Assembly: GCA_017744935.1 (NCBI GenBank)
Contig: JAGIAI010000028.1
Coordinates: 1-64,000 of the forward strand
Direction: 5' to 3'
DNA length: 64,000 nucleotides
Source of the DNA: Variovorax sp.
Lineage (GTDB): Bacteria; Pseudomonadota; Gammaproteobacteria; Burkholderiales; Burkholderiaceae_C
The notes under the pieces are model-generated. The model was given only the letters and a program-made list of their open reading frames with translations. It was not told the origin of the DNA and made no database searches. Shown here piece after piece: positions 16,466 to 24,462 of the stretch. The translations under genes and the position numbers were made by a program. Numbering within the stretch: position 1 is the first letter of the stretch; each line of letters opens with the position of its first letter.

Positions 16466-17344
16466 ATGCGCGACTTCTCGCGGAGCCATGAATGGCTGTC
16501 GATCAACACAGCCACGATCCGCAAGCAGAACGGCGCCGAGGTGCCACTGGATCGCATCATCGATCAGTGCGCCGAGCGCGGCATCTGGGCGATCAGCCCG
16601 TGGCGCGACCAGGTCGCTGCGGTGGGCATCGACAAGATTGCAAAGCAGCTCAAGGCGCATGGCATCGGGCTGTCGGGTTACTGCCGTGGCGGCTTCTTCC
16701 CCGCGCCCGATGTGGCCGGGTTGAAGGCGGCACTCGACGACAACCGGCGTGCGATCGATGAGGCCAAGCTGCTCGGTGCGCCCTGCCTCGTGCTGGTCGT
16801 CGGCGCGCTGCCAGGCGCGCTCGACGGCAAGGCGCTCTACAAGGACATCGGACGCGCACGCACCGAAGTGCGCGACGGCATCGCGGCATCGCTGGAGTAC
16901 GCGCGGCAGGTCGGCATGCCACTCGCCATCGAGCCGCTGCATCCCATGCAGGCAGCAGATCGCGCGTGCATCAACACCCTCGAACACGCGCTGGATCTGT
17001 GCGACGAACTCGACCCGTCGCGCTCGGGGATGCTCGGCGTGGCGGTCGACATCTACCACGTGTGGTGGGACCCGAAGCTCCAGAACCAGATCGCACGCGC
17101 CGGCAAGGAGCGCCTGCTGGCCTACCACGTCTGCGACTGGCTCACGCCCACTCGCGACCTGCTCTCCGATCGCGGGATGATGGGCGACGGCGTGGTCGAA
17201 CTGAAGAAGGTGCGCGGCTGGGTCGAGGACGCAGGCTACGCCGGTTTCAGCGAAGTCGAGATCTTCTCGGTCTTCGACTGGTGGAAGCGCTCGGGCGAAG
17301 AGACGCTCGCCGCCTGCATCGAACGACATCGCAGCGTGGTTTGA
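16466..17344 (+). CDS. Sugar phosphate isomerase/epimerase-like TIM barrel protein
   Basis: A 292-residue xylose-isomerase-like barrel (AP-endonuclease 2 family). Metal-ligand acids are plausible in PLAIEPLHPM, VAVDIYHVWWDP, AYHVCDWLTP and GFSEVEIFS. Members include IolE dehydratase, IolI and 3-keto-glycoside lyases. Together with the dehydrogenase, aldolase-like and TPP genes, the set of folds matches that of myo-inositol breakdown (IolG, IolE, IolD, IolJ), though the sequences are not those enzymes. It is the last gene of the operon. Confidence 0.88.
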   Translation: MRDFSRSHEWLSINTATIRKQNGAEVPLDRIIDQCAERGIWAISPWRDQVAAVGIDKIAKQLKAHGIGLSGYCRGGFFPAPDVAGLKAALDDNRRAIDEAKLLGAPCLVLVVGALPGALDGKALYKDIGRARTEVRDGIAASLEYARQVGMPLAIEPLHPMQAADRACINTLEHALDLCDELDPSRSGMLGVAVDIYHVWWDPKLQNQIARAGKERLLAYHVCDWLTPTRDLLSDRGMMGDGVVELKKVRGWVEDAGYAGFSEVEIFSVFDWWKRSGEETLAACIERHRSVV

Positions 17345-17389
17345 ACGCACGGCGCAGCGGGCATGGCCGCGCTGTGCTGCAATCCACGC

Positions 17390-18481
17390 ATGCCCGAGCC
17401 CACGCTGGATACATTGCGCCGCTACGCAGTGGCGCGAACCCTCTTCACGCCGACCACGCTGCCAGCCGCGATCCGTCGGCTCGGCTTTGTGCAAGCCGAC
17501 CCGATCCGTGCGCCTGCGCGCGCTCAGGACCTGACGCTGCGCCAGCGCGTCAAGGACTATCGCGCGGGCGATCTCGAAGCCCGCTATACGCGGCTCGCCG
17601 TGGAGGAAGACTGCCTCGTCAACTACGGATTCCTGCCGCGGGAGCATCTGGCTCTCATGCATCCCCGAGAGGCAAAGCAGGCGTGGGACGCCGAGACCCG
17701 GCACAAGGCGGAAGAGGTGCTGGCCTTCGTACGCGAGCGCGGCTCTGCGCACCCGCGCGAGGTCGATGCGCATTTCGCGCACGGGCGCATGACGAACTAT
17801 TGGGGCGGATCAAGCAACGCCAGCACGCACCTGCTCGACGGCATGCACTATCGCGGCTTGCTGCGAGTGAAGAAGCGCGAAAGCGGCACGCGCATCTATG
17901 AGGCCGTGACGCATCCGCAGGTTGACGACAGTCCCGCCGAGCGAGCCCGGCGCGCGGCTGCGCTTATCGATCTGGTGGTGCGCAAGTACGCGCCGCTGCC
18001 GGCCGCGAGTCTGACCTACCTGATTCGCCTGCTCGGCTATGGCGCGCCGCACCTTTCGGCACAGACACAGACCGCGTTGCGCATGGCACGAGAAAAACTC
18101 GCCAGTTGCCGCATCGATGGCACGACCTGGTACTGGCCGGCAGACGAAAACCCAGCGTCGCGGCGCCATGCGCCTGACGACTCGTTGCGGCTGCTCGCGC
18201 CGTTCGACCCGATCGTCTGGGATCGTCGCCGCTTCGAACTCCTGTGGGGCTGGACGTACAAGTTCGAGGCCTACACGCCGCCGCCGAAGCGGCAGTTCGG
18301 CTACTACGCGCTGCCGATGCTGTGGCATGACCGCGTGATCGGCTGGGCGAACGTCACTGCACGCGATGGCCGGCTGCACCCTGCGTTCGGCTACGCGGAC
18401 GGTGCACCGAAAGGCGCAGCGTTTCGAGCCGCGCTCGACGATGAATTGCATCGCATGACCGAGTTCCTCACACTCCGCTGA
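17390..18481 (+). CDS. YcaQ/AlkX-like winged-helix DNA glycosylase (HTH_42)
   Basis: A 363-residue protein of the HTH_42 family. It has tandem winged helices and the LGFVQADPI segment, which contains the Q-x-D motif of the YcaQ interstrand-crosslink glycosylases. WDRRRFELLWGWTYKFEAY and GYYALPMLWHDRVIGW are family blocks. The likely role is unhooking alkylation crosslinks in DNA. The start is taken at MPEPTLDTLRRY (17390); an ATG at 17363 would add nine residues. It is not evidently part of the catabolic operon. Confidence 0.82.
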   Translation: MPEPTLDTLRRYAVARTLFTPTTLPAAIRRLGFVQADPIRAPARAQDLTLRQRVKDYRAGDLEARYTRLAVEEDCLVNYGFLPREHLALMHPREAKQAWDAETRHKAEEVLAFVRERGSAHPREVDAHFAHGRMTNYWGGSSNASTHLLDGMHYRGLLRVKKRESGTRIYEAVTHPQVDDSPAERARRAAALIDLVVRKYAPLPAASLTYLIRLLGYGAPHLSAQTQTALRMAREKLASCRIDGTTWYWPADENPASRRHAPDDSLRLLAPFDPIVWDRRRFELLWGWTYKFEAYTPPPKRQFGYYALPMLWHDRVIGWANVTARDGRLHPAFGYADGAPKGAAFRAALDDELHRMTEFLTLR

Positions 18482-18580
18482 GGCGGGCCATCCGGTGTCT
18501 GGGGTCTTGCCTCCTGCGTGACAGCGCAATCCGCGCCACTTCCCTAGAATCGCGCGTGCTCCGGCCCAGGCCGGAGCAAA

Positions 18581-18734
18581 GCGTTCTCAGGGCGGGGCGA
18601 AATTCCCCACCGGCGGTCATGGCGGCGAAAGTCGCACGAGCCCGCGAGCGCCCGTGGCGTGCAATGCGTCGCGGGGTCAGCAGACCCGGTGTGATTCCGG
18701 GGCCGACGGTCACAGTCCGGATGAAAGAGAGCGC
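18581..18734 (+). ncRNA. FMN riboswitch (RFN element)
   Basis: The conserved RFN blocks appear in order: AGGGCGGGGCGAAATTCCCC, ACCGGCGGTCATG, AGCCCGCGAGCG, GGTCAGCAGACCCGG, TGATTCCGGGGCCGACGG and AGTCCGGATG. Closing helix P1 is GCGTTCTC with GAGAGCGC. It binds FMN and normally lowers expression of riboflavin genes. ribH begins 88 bases downstream at 18822. A strong hairpin, GCTCCGGCC with GGCCGGAGC (18558-18577), precedes it, and a TAGAAT (18545-18550) is a possible -10. The remainder of the 340-base gap (18482-18821) shows no gene. Confidence 0.97.
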
Positions 18735-18821
18735 GATGCTGTTGCCAGGCGGGCGCGTTCGCGTGCACGCCGGCGTCCGCTTCGTGCGCCCTGATTCAGG
18801 CAAACCCTTCAAAGGCAAACC

Positions 18822-19334
18822 ATGAGTCAGATCAACGACCTTCCCCTCTCCGCCGTTCAGGCTTCGGACGCACCACGCGGCCGCCGCATCGCCTTCGTCC
18901 AGGCGCAATGGCATTCGGACATCGTCCATCAGGCGCGCGACGCCTTCCTCGCCGAGATGAAGCGCTTGGGCGTTCCGCTCGACACCATCGATATCTTCGA
19001 TGTGCCCGGCGCGTTCGAGATCCCGCTGCACGCCAAGCGGCTCGCGCAGTCGGGGCGCTATGCGGCGATCGTCGGCGCGGCGCTCGTCGTGGATGGCGGC
19101 ATCTATCGCCACGAGTTCGTCGCCAATACCGTCGTCAATGCGCTGATGACGGTGCAGCTCGAAACCAATGTGCCGGTGCTCTCCGCCGTGCTCACGCCGC
19201 ACCACTTCCACGAACATGTGGAGCATCGCAAGTACTTCCATCGCCACTTCGCGGTGAAGGGCACCGAGGCTGCGGAAGCGTGCGTGAAGACGATCGAGGG
19301 CCTGCAGCGTCTGGACGCAATCCTCACCGCCTGA
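18822..19334 (+). CDS. ribH: 6,7-dimethyl-8-ribityllumazine synthase
   Basis: A 170-residue lumazine synthase that joins 5-amino-6-ribitylaminouracil to 3,4-dihydroxybutanone phosphate. Family motifs are FVQAQWHSDI, DVPGAFEIP (ligand-binding loop), GAALVVDGGIYRHEFVA and VLSAVLTPHHFHEH. It resembles the stand-alone type-2 enzymes of Rhizobiales and Burkholderiales rather than the ribBA-ribH operon form. No other rib gene is adjacent. The FMN riboswitch upstream controls it. The short AAAGG before the ATG is the probable target. Confidence 0.95.
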   Translation: MSQINDLPLSAVQASDAPRGRRIAFVQAQWHSDIVHQARDAFLAEMKRLGVPLDTIDIFDVPGAFEIPLHAKRLAQSGRYAAIVGAALVVDGGIYRHEFVANTVVNALMTVQLETNVPVLSAVLTPHHFHEHVEHRKYFHRHFAVKGTEAAEACVKTIEGLQRLDAILTA

Positions 19335-19380
19335 ACGGTCTTCCGCGATCCGCGAGGCCTCGCGGGGGTAGGCTGCCGCG

Positions 19381-20058
19381 ATGAACACTGCAGCCAAGCC
19401 TTACACGCTCTACGGTGCGCCCGGTTCGGGTGCGACGCCAGTGCACGCCGCGATGACGATGATCGGCCTGCCTGTCCAGACGATCGACATCGCGCCGTGG
19501 AAAGGCGAAGACGAACGCCAGAAGCTCGCGCATGTGAGTCCGATGCGGCAGGCGCCTGTGCTGGTTCGGCCATCCGGTGAAGTCATGACCGAGAGCGCGG
19601 CCATCCTGATGTGGCTTGCCGAGCAACATCCCGAAGCCGGCCTTGCGCCATTGGTCGGCGATCCTCTTCGCACGCAGTACCTGCGGTGGATGGCCTACGT
19701 GCCCGCATCCATCTATTCGATGTACTGGGTGCGCGACGAGCCGTCGCGGCTTGCGGCCGACAAGGAGGCGGAGAAGGTCATCCTCGAGCGCACGCGCGAG
19801 CGGATCGCCGAATGCTGGCGGCTCATGGATGCGCAGGTGCCGCGCGGCACGTCCTATTTGCTGGGCGACCGGATCGGCGTGCTGGACATCTACGTGACAG
19901 TCGTCTCACGCTGGACGCCCGGCCGCACCCGCTTCTATCGCGAGGCGCCGCGCATGGCCGAGGTTGTGCGCCGCGTCGATGCCGATCCGCGCCTCGCTGA
20001 TTTCTGGGCGGCGCGGTTCCCGTTCAAGCAAGGATGGGAAGGCCCCGAGACGGCCTGA
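19381..20058 (+). CDS. Glutathione S-transferase family protein
   Basis: A 225-residue GST. The thioredoxin-like N-terminal domain (about 7-85) begins YTLYGAPGSGATPVHAAMTMIG, with MRQAPVLVRPSGEVMTESAAIL containing the cis-proline and the glutathione-carboxylate ESAAI motif. The helical C-terminal domain includes YLLGDRIGVLDIYVTVV. Function is probably conjugation or peroxide reduction; the substrate is unknown. It lies 46 bases after ribH with no obvious terminator between. Confidence 0.9.
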   Translation: MNTAAKPYTLYGAPGSGATPVHAAMTMIGLPVQTIDIAPWKGEDERQKLAHVSPMRQAPVLVRPSGEVMTESAAILMWLAEQHPEAGLAPLVGDPLRTQYLRWMAYVPASIYSMYWVRDEPSRLAADKEAEKVILERTRERIAECWRLMDAQVPRGTSYLLGDRIGVLDIYVTVVSRWTPGRTRFYREAPRMAEVVRRVDADPRLADFWAARFPFKQGWEGPETA

Positions 20059-20078
20059 GCGCGGAGGACAATCGCCGG

Positions 20079-20447
20079 ATGGCAAACGCAACCACCTCCG
20101 TCACCATCTTCCACAACCCCGCGTGCGGCACATCGCGCAACACGCTCGCGCTGATCCGCGAACACGGCATCGAGCCGCAGGTCGTCGAATACCTGAAGAC
20201 GCCGCCGACCAAGGCGAAGCTGAAATCGCTCGTCAAGGCAATGGGCGTCCCGGTTCGCGAAGTGCTGCGCCAGAAGGGAACGCCTTATGAAGAACTCGGC
20301 CTTGGCGATCCGAAGTGGACAGACGATCAGCTACTCGACTTCATCGTGGAGCATCCGATCCTGATGAACCGGCCGATCGTCGAGACGCCCATCGGCACGC
20401 GCCTGTGCCGGCCAGCGGATCTGGTGGTCGACCTTCTGCCGAAGTAG
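20079..20447 (+). CDS. arsC: Arsenate reductase, glutaredoxin-dependent ArsC type
   Basis: A 122-residue ArsC of the R773 family. The catalytic motif is FHNPACGTSRNT with the active cysteine, and HPILMNRPIVETPIGTRLCRP includes the anion-binding arginine and RP end. It reduces arsenate to arsenite with glutaredoxin and glutathione. There is no arsR or arsB/acr3 beside it, so it may instead be a house-keeping YffB-like relative. GCGGAGG lies upstream of the ATG at 20079. It starts 20 bases after the GST gene. Confidence 0.85.
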   Translation: MANATTSVTIFHNPACGTSRNTLALIREHGIEPQVVEYLKTPPTKAKLKSLVKAMGVPVREVLRQKGTPYEELGLGDPKWTDDQLLDFIVEHPILMNRPIVETPIGTRLCRPADLVVDLLPK

Positions 20448-20451
20448 TAGT

Positions 20452-21204
20452 TCAGCGCGCGAGCAGCACCGGCACCGACGAGGCGAGCAACGCGATGCCG
20501 GATGCCGTCAGCAGACTCAGCACGACCTGGCGGAACGCCACGTCGCTGATGCCGACGTAGAGCCGCGCGCCGAGCAACACCGGCACCAGTACGGCCAGCG
20601 CGACGAGGGCGAGCATGGGCAGCATGCTGACGGTCACCAGCCCCGTTCCCACGTAAAGCGAAAACGCAACCGCGAGCATCGAGAGGTTGAAGTTCTGGAT
20701 CACGGCGCGCTGCGCGTCCTTCTCGAAGCCGCGCAAGGTGCACCAGAGCGTCGGGATCGGTCCGGTGAACCCGCCGATGCCGCCGCAGATGCCGCCGAGC
20801 CAACCGGCAATCGCATCCGCCGCGCGCCCACCCGCAGTCACACGCGGCAGGTTGCGCGCCATCAGCATCGTGGGGCACCAGATCAGCAGCAGGCCGCCGA
20901 GGCAGGCCTTGAAGAGCGGTACGTCAAGGCGCGGCAACAGCCAGACACCGACCGGCAAGCCGACCAACCCACCGATGACAAAGGGCGCAAGAAGCGCCTT
21001 GTCGAACTGTCGGCGCCCGGTGACCGCCGCGATGACCTGCCCGGTGAGCGCGCCAAACGTGGACAGTACCGCCGCCAGCTTCGGGTCCACCGTCCAGGCC
21101 CAGAACGACATCGCCACCAGCCCGAACGCGAAACCCGAGAGCCCCTGCACGAAGCCGGCGACGACTGCGCCAAGGGCGACGATCAGATAGAGAGAGACCG
21201 TCAA
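20452..21204 (-). CDS. TauE/SafE-family sulfite/sulfonate exporter-like permease
   Basis: An approximately 250-residue membrane protein with eight or so helices arranged as two repeats. The opening LIVALGAVVAGFVQGLSGFAFGLVA and the later GGICGGIGGFTGPIPTLW are the glycine-rich helices of the family. Members export sulfite, sulfoacetate or organic anions. TTG at 21204 is chosen because the preceding MFS gene ends at 21212. A longer frame overlapping that gene is possible. It is probably co-transcribed with the MFS gene. Confidence 0.82.
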   Translation of the reverse strand: MTVSLYLIVALGAVVAGFVQGLSGFAFGLVAMSFWAWTVDPKLAAVLSTFGALTGQVIAAVTGRRQFDKALLAPFVIGGLVGLPVGVWLLPRLDVPLFKACLGGLLLIWCPTMLMARNLPRVTAGGRAADAIAGWLGGICGGIGGFTGPIPTLWCTLRGFEKDAQRAVIQNFNLSMLAVAFSLYVGTGLVTVSMLPMLALVALAVLVPVLLGARLYVGISDVAFRQVVLSLLTASGIALLASSVPVLLAR

Positions 21205-21211
21205 GACGGCT

Positions 21212-22453
21212 TCAAGCCGAAGCCGGAACCAGAGACTCCCGGCGCACGCGACGCACGTTGAACGCACTCACGATCAGCACGCCCTGCACCACCGCCAGAC
21301 CGACCAGCACGCTGGTGTACTGGCCGTGGTCCATCAAGCGGCCGAAGATCAGCGGCGCGATCGCCTGGCCGATGTCCAGCCCCGCATAGACCACGCCATA
21401 GACGCGGCCCGACGCATTGGCCGGCGTCGAGCGCTTGACCAGCAGGTCGCGGGAAGGACCAGCAATGCCGGTGGCAAAGCCCATCGCACCGAACATCACC
21501 GGCACGAGCACCGGCATGAAGTTCGCCAGTGCCAGGATCAGCGCGATGCCCGCTGCGATGCCGAATCCGGCACCGACGATGCGCTCGCAACGCGAAGGGT
21601 CCGATGCCAGGAAGCCACCCACGACCATGCCCGTCGCGCTCGCAACCATGTAGACAGTCAGGCAGATCGCGATCAGCGTCACCGGCACATCGTGCAGGCG
21701 GCCGGCAGCGGCGGGCGCGAAGGTCTGCACCACGCTGAGCGCCCCAGCATAGAAGAAGAAAAAGCCGAAGCACATCCACACCGCCGGAATCTTGAGGAAA
21801 GCGAACTCGCCACCCGCCGCGGCGTCCGTGCCTGTGGCCTTGCGGACCGCGGCGGCGTCGAGCGACAGCACGCTGCGGTTGAACCAGAGGATCAGCAGCA
21901 CCACGACAGCAATCGCACCGGCGCCGGCCAACGCGACGCGCCACGAGAAGGCCATCGCCAGTGGCACCACGAATGCCGGAGCCAGCGCCCAGCCGAGGCT
22001 GCCGGTGATGCCGTGCACGCTATAGGCATGCCCCAGCCGGGTCGGTGCGACCTTGCGATTGAACAGCGTGTAGTCGACCGGATGGAACACACCATTGCCA
22101 ATGCCCGCCGCGACTGCGCACACCAGCAGCATCCAGTAGCTCTGCGCCGAGGCATAGCCAAAACCCGCCAGACCCAGCATCGACAACCCGACGAACAGCA
22201 CCGGGCGCGGACCCAGCTTGTCGACGATGAACCCGGACGCCGCCTGGACGATGCACGAGGTGACAAAGAACACCGTCAGCACCGCGCCCAGTTCGGTGTA
22301 GCTCACGTTGAAGGCGTCTTTCAGCCACGGAAAGAGCGGCGGCAGGATGAGCTGGCTGAAATGGCTGACGGCATGCGCGAGCCCCACGAGTCCGATCAAT
22401 TTGGCGTCGGCGCCCAGCGTGGGCGTGCCGGCGGTGGCGGTGTTGGAAGACAT
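21212..22453 (-). CDS. MFS transporter
   Basis: A 413-residue, 12-helix major facilitator. The loop 2-3 signature appears as GFIVDKLGPRPVLF and the mid-protein duplicate as GGFLASDPSRCERIVG. VNGVFHP-like residues (GIGNGVFHPVDYTLFN) resemble the fosmidomycin-resistance/YfkF-like group. It is an inner-membrane exporter or importer of unknown solute. It is divergent from an AraC regulator 89 bases away, which probably controls it together with the downstream TauE gene. Confidence 0.9.
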   Translation of the reverse strand: MSSNTATAGTPTLGADAKLIGLVGLAHAVSHFSQLILPPLFPWLKDAFNVSYTELGAVLTVFFVTSCIVQAASGFIVDKLGPRPVLFVGLSMLGLAGFGYASAQSYWMLLVCAVAAGIGNGVFHPVDYTLFNRKVAPTRLGHAYSVHGITGSLGWALAPAFVVPLAMAFSWRVALAGAGAIAVVVLLILWFNRSVLSLDAAAVRKATGTDAAAGGEFAFLKIPAVWMCFGFFFFYAGALSVVQTFAPAAAGRLHDVPVTLIAICLTVYMVASATGMVVGGFLASDPSRCERIVGAGFGIAAGIALILALANFMPVLVPVMFGAMGFATGIAGPSRDLLVKRSTPANASGRVYGVVYAGLDIGQAIAPLIFGRLMDHGQYTSVLVGLAVVQGVLIVSAFNVRRVRRESLVPASA

Positions 22454-22542
22454 GGATTGCTACAAGAAACTCGGTTGGGCACCGATCCTAAGCGGGCCGA
22501 CGGCGGCAGAATGGCGATACAGAGACAACATTTGTCGAAACT

Positions 22543-23454
22543 ATGCCGTCCACAGCCGCCCAATCCACGGCGCCCGTCGACACGCCCGCTCGGCGCGCCA
22601 CGCCGCCCTACCCCGCGCCGACCAACAGCGTGGGACCGCTCACACCCCACCTCTACGCCCCCGACGTGCTGCGCCCGCTGCGCGCCAAGGAACACTTCCT
22701 CAAGGCCGACACCCTCGTGGAGTTGCATACGCACCCCTGGCCGCAGCTCACCTTCTCGACGCGCGGCGTGATCCGCCTGAGCACCGAGGACGGCAGCTAC
22801 ATCGTCCCGCCCTCGCGGGCCCTCTGGGTGCCGGCGAACATGTCGCACAGCATCACGCTGATCGAGGACGCCGAGCTACGCACCGTCTACCTGCACAGCT
22901 GGCTCGGACCGAACTGGGAAAAGTGCGAGGTGCTGGAGATCAGCCCCCTGCTGCGCGCACTCATGCTCGCGCTCGACACCACGCCCGACGGACTGCCGCC
23001 GGCCGACCCGCATGCCGCGCAACGCGAACGCTGGATCGCCCCGCTGCTGGTGGACGAACTGGAACGCGCGACCCAGATTCGCATCGACGTACCGCTGCCT
23101 GCCGACAAGCGCCTGCGCCAATTGTGCGAAGCGTTGCTGCGCAACCCCGCCGGACGAGCCACCCTGGCGGAGCGTGCCGAAACGATCGGCGCGAGCGAGC
23201 GCACGGTGGCGCGCCTGTTCCGCGACCAGCTCGGCATGAGCTGGCAGCAATGGCGGCAACAGGCGGTGCTCGCGCATGCGCTGCCGTTGCTGGCGCGCGG
23301 CATGGCCGTGAGCCAGGTCGCGTCGGCCAGCGGTTACGCCACCGACAGTGCGTTCTGTGCGATGTTCAAGGCGGCAACCGGCAAATCCCCGACCGCCTTC
23401 CAGCACAAGCGGCGCGCGGCAAACGACGTCAGCCCAGCATCCGCAGCAGCTTGA
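22543..23454 (+). CDS. AraC-family transcriptional regulator with cupin sensor
   Basis: A 303-residue regulator. The cupin-type sensor (about 60-130) contains LVELHTHPWPQLTFSTRGVI and YIVPPSRALWVPANMSHSI. The C-terminal double HTH contains AETIGASERTVARLFRDQLG and MAVSQVASASGYATDSAFCA. This layout is common among regulators placed divergently from efflux genes. Its stop overlaps the convergent aldehyde dehydrogenase gene by 26 bases. Confidence 0.92.
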   Translation: MPSTAAQSTAPVDTPARRATPPYPAPTNSVGPLTPHLYAPDVLRPLRAKEHFLKADTLVELHTHPWPQLTFSTRGVIRLSTEDGSYIVPPSRALWVPANMSHSITLIEDAELRTVYLHSWLGPNWEKCEVLEISPLLRALMLALDTTPDGLPPADPHAAQRERWIAPLLVDELERATQIRIDVPLPADKRLRQLCEALLRNPAGRATLAERAETIGASERTVARLFRDQLGMSWQQWRQQAVLAHALPLLARGMAVSQVASASGYATDSAFCAMFKAATGKSPTAFQHKRRAANDVSPASAAA

Positions 23455-24364
23455 GCATGCGCTGCAGGCGCGCGCCATACGGTGGATAGAGCATCGACCC
23501 CAGCGCCCAGCGCGACTGGACCAGCACCGGCTTCTGCTGCGTGAAGCGCAGGAAGCCAGTTTCGCCGTGATAGGCGCCCCAGCCGCTTTCGCCGACGCCG
23601 CCGAAAGGCAGGCCCTCATGGGCGATGTGCATCAACGCGTCGTTGACGGTGACTGCGCCGCTCACCGTCTGCACGAGCACGCGGTCGCGCGCCGCGGTGT
23701 CGGCGCCGAACCAGTAGAGAGCGAGCGGGCGCGGACGCGCATTGAGGTACGCAATGGCCTCCGCACTGTCGTCGCAAGGGAGCACCGGCAGGATCGGACC
23801 AAAGATTTCCTCCTCCAGCAGGCGCAGCCCGGGTCGCCCGCGGAAGACCAGCGCGGGTGCGAACTGGCGGCTTCCAGGCGCGGCCACTTCTGATTGCTCC
23901 ACGCGCGCGCCCTGCGCTCGCGCCTCGTCCAGCAGCCGGTGCAGGCGCGCGAGATGCCGTTCGCCGAGGATCCCCGCATAGTCCGGGTTGCCATCGATGC
24001 GCGGGAACAGCCGCGCGACCGCACGCCACCAGGCCTTGGCGAAGGTATCTTCCCGACCGCGCGGCAGCAAGACGTAGTCCGGCGCGATGCAGGTCTGCCC
24101 CGCGTTGAGTAGCTTCCCGTGCGCAATTCGCAGGGCCGCTTCGTCGAGGTCGGCGGACGCATCGACGATGCACGGCGACTTGCCGCCCAATTCCAGCGTG
24201 GTCGGCGTCAGGTTGGCCGCCGCGGCCTGCGCCACCTTGCGGCCAACGCCGGTGGAACCTGTGAAGAACAAGTGATCGAAGGGCAGCGCCGCAAATTGCG
24301 CAGCCACAGGCCCCTGACGGCTCGCGCGGTGCTGGAGATCGAAAAGGGATTGCAGATCGGTCAT
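23429..24364 (-). pseudogene. Aldehyde dehydrogenase with large internal in-frame deletion (coniferyl-aldehyde-dehydrogenase-like)
   Basis: A 311-residue reading frame where full-length relatives have about 470. The first 20 residues (MTDLQSLFDLQHRASRQGPV) look like a genuine family N-terminus. They are joined directly to FAALPFDHLFFTGSTGVGR, which lies near residue 180 in full enzymes. About 160 residues are gone, including the PWN catalytic asparagine region of the cofactor domain. The glutamate of LELGGK and the cysteine of NAGQTCIAP remain. It is probably inactive but still open. No second fragment occurs in the 98 bases upstream. Confidence 0.7.
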
Positions 24365-24462
24365 GCCCGCAATCTAGCGGCATCAGCCAGCGATGGCTGA
24401 GTTCGTCAGCCGCATACGTATCATCGGCGGGTGCACTCCCCAACCTCCTGCGCCCCAAGGCC

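Noticed and set aside
15620..17782. 720-codon leftward frame
   Set aside because: Antisense to the DUF993 and TIM-barrel genes; no domain recognised.
21326..22771. 481-codon + frame over the MFS gene
   Set aside because: Complement of the MFS coding sequence; the helices of the leftward protein are unmistakable.
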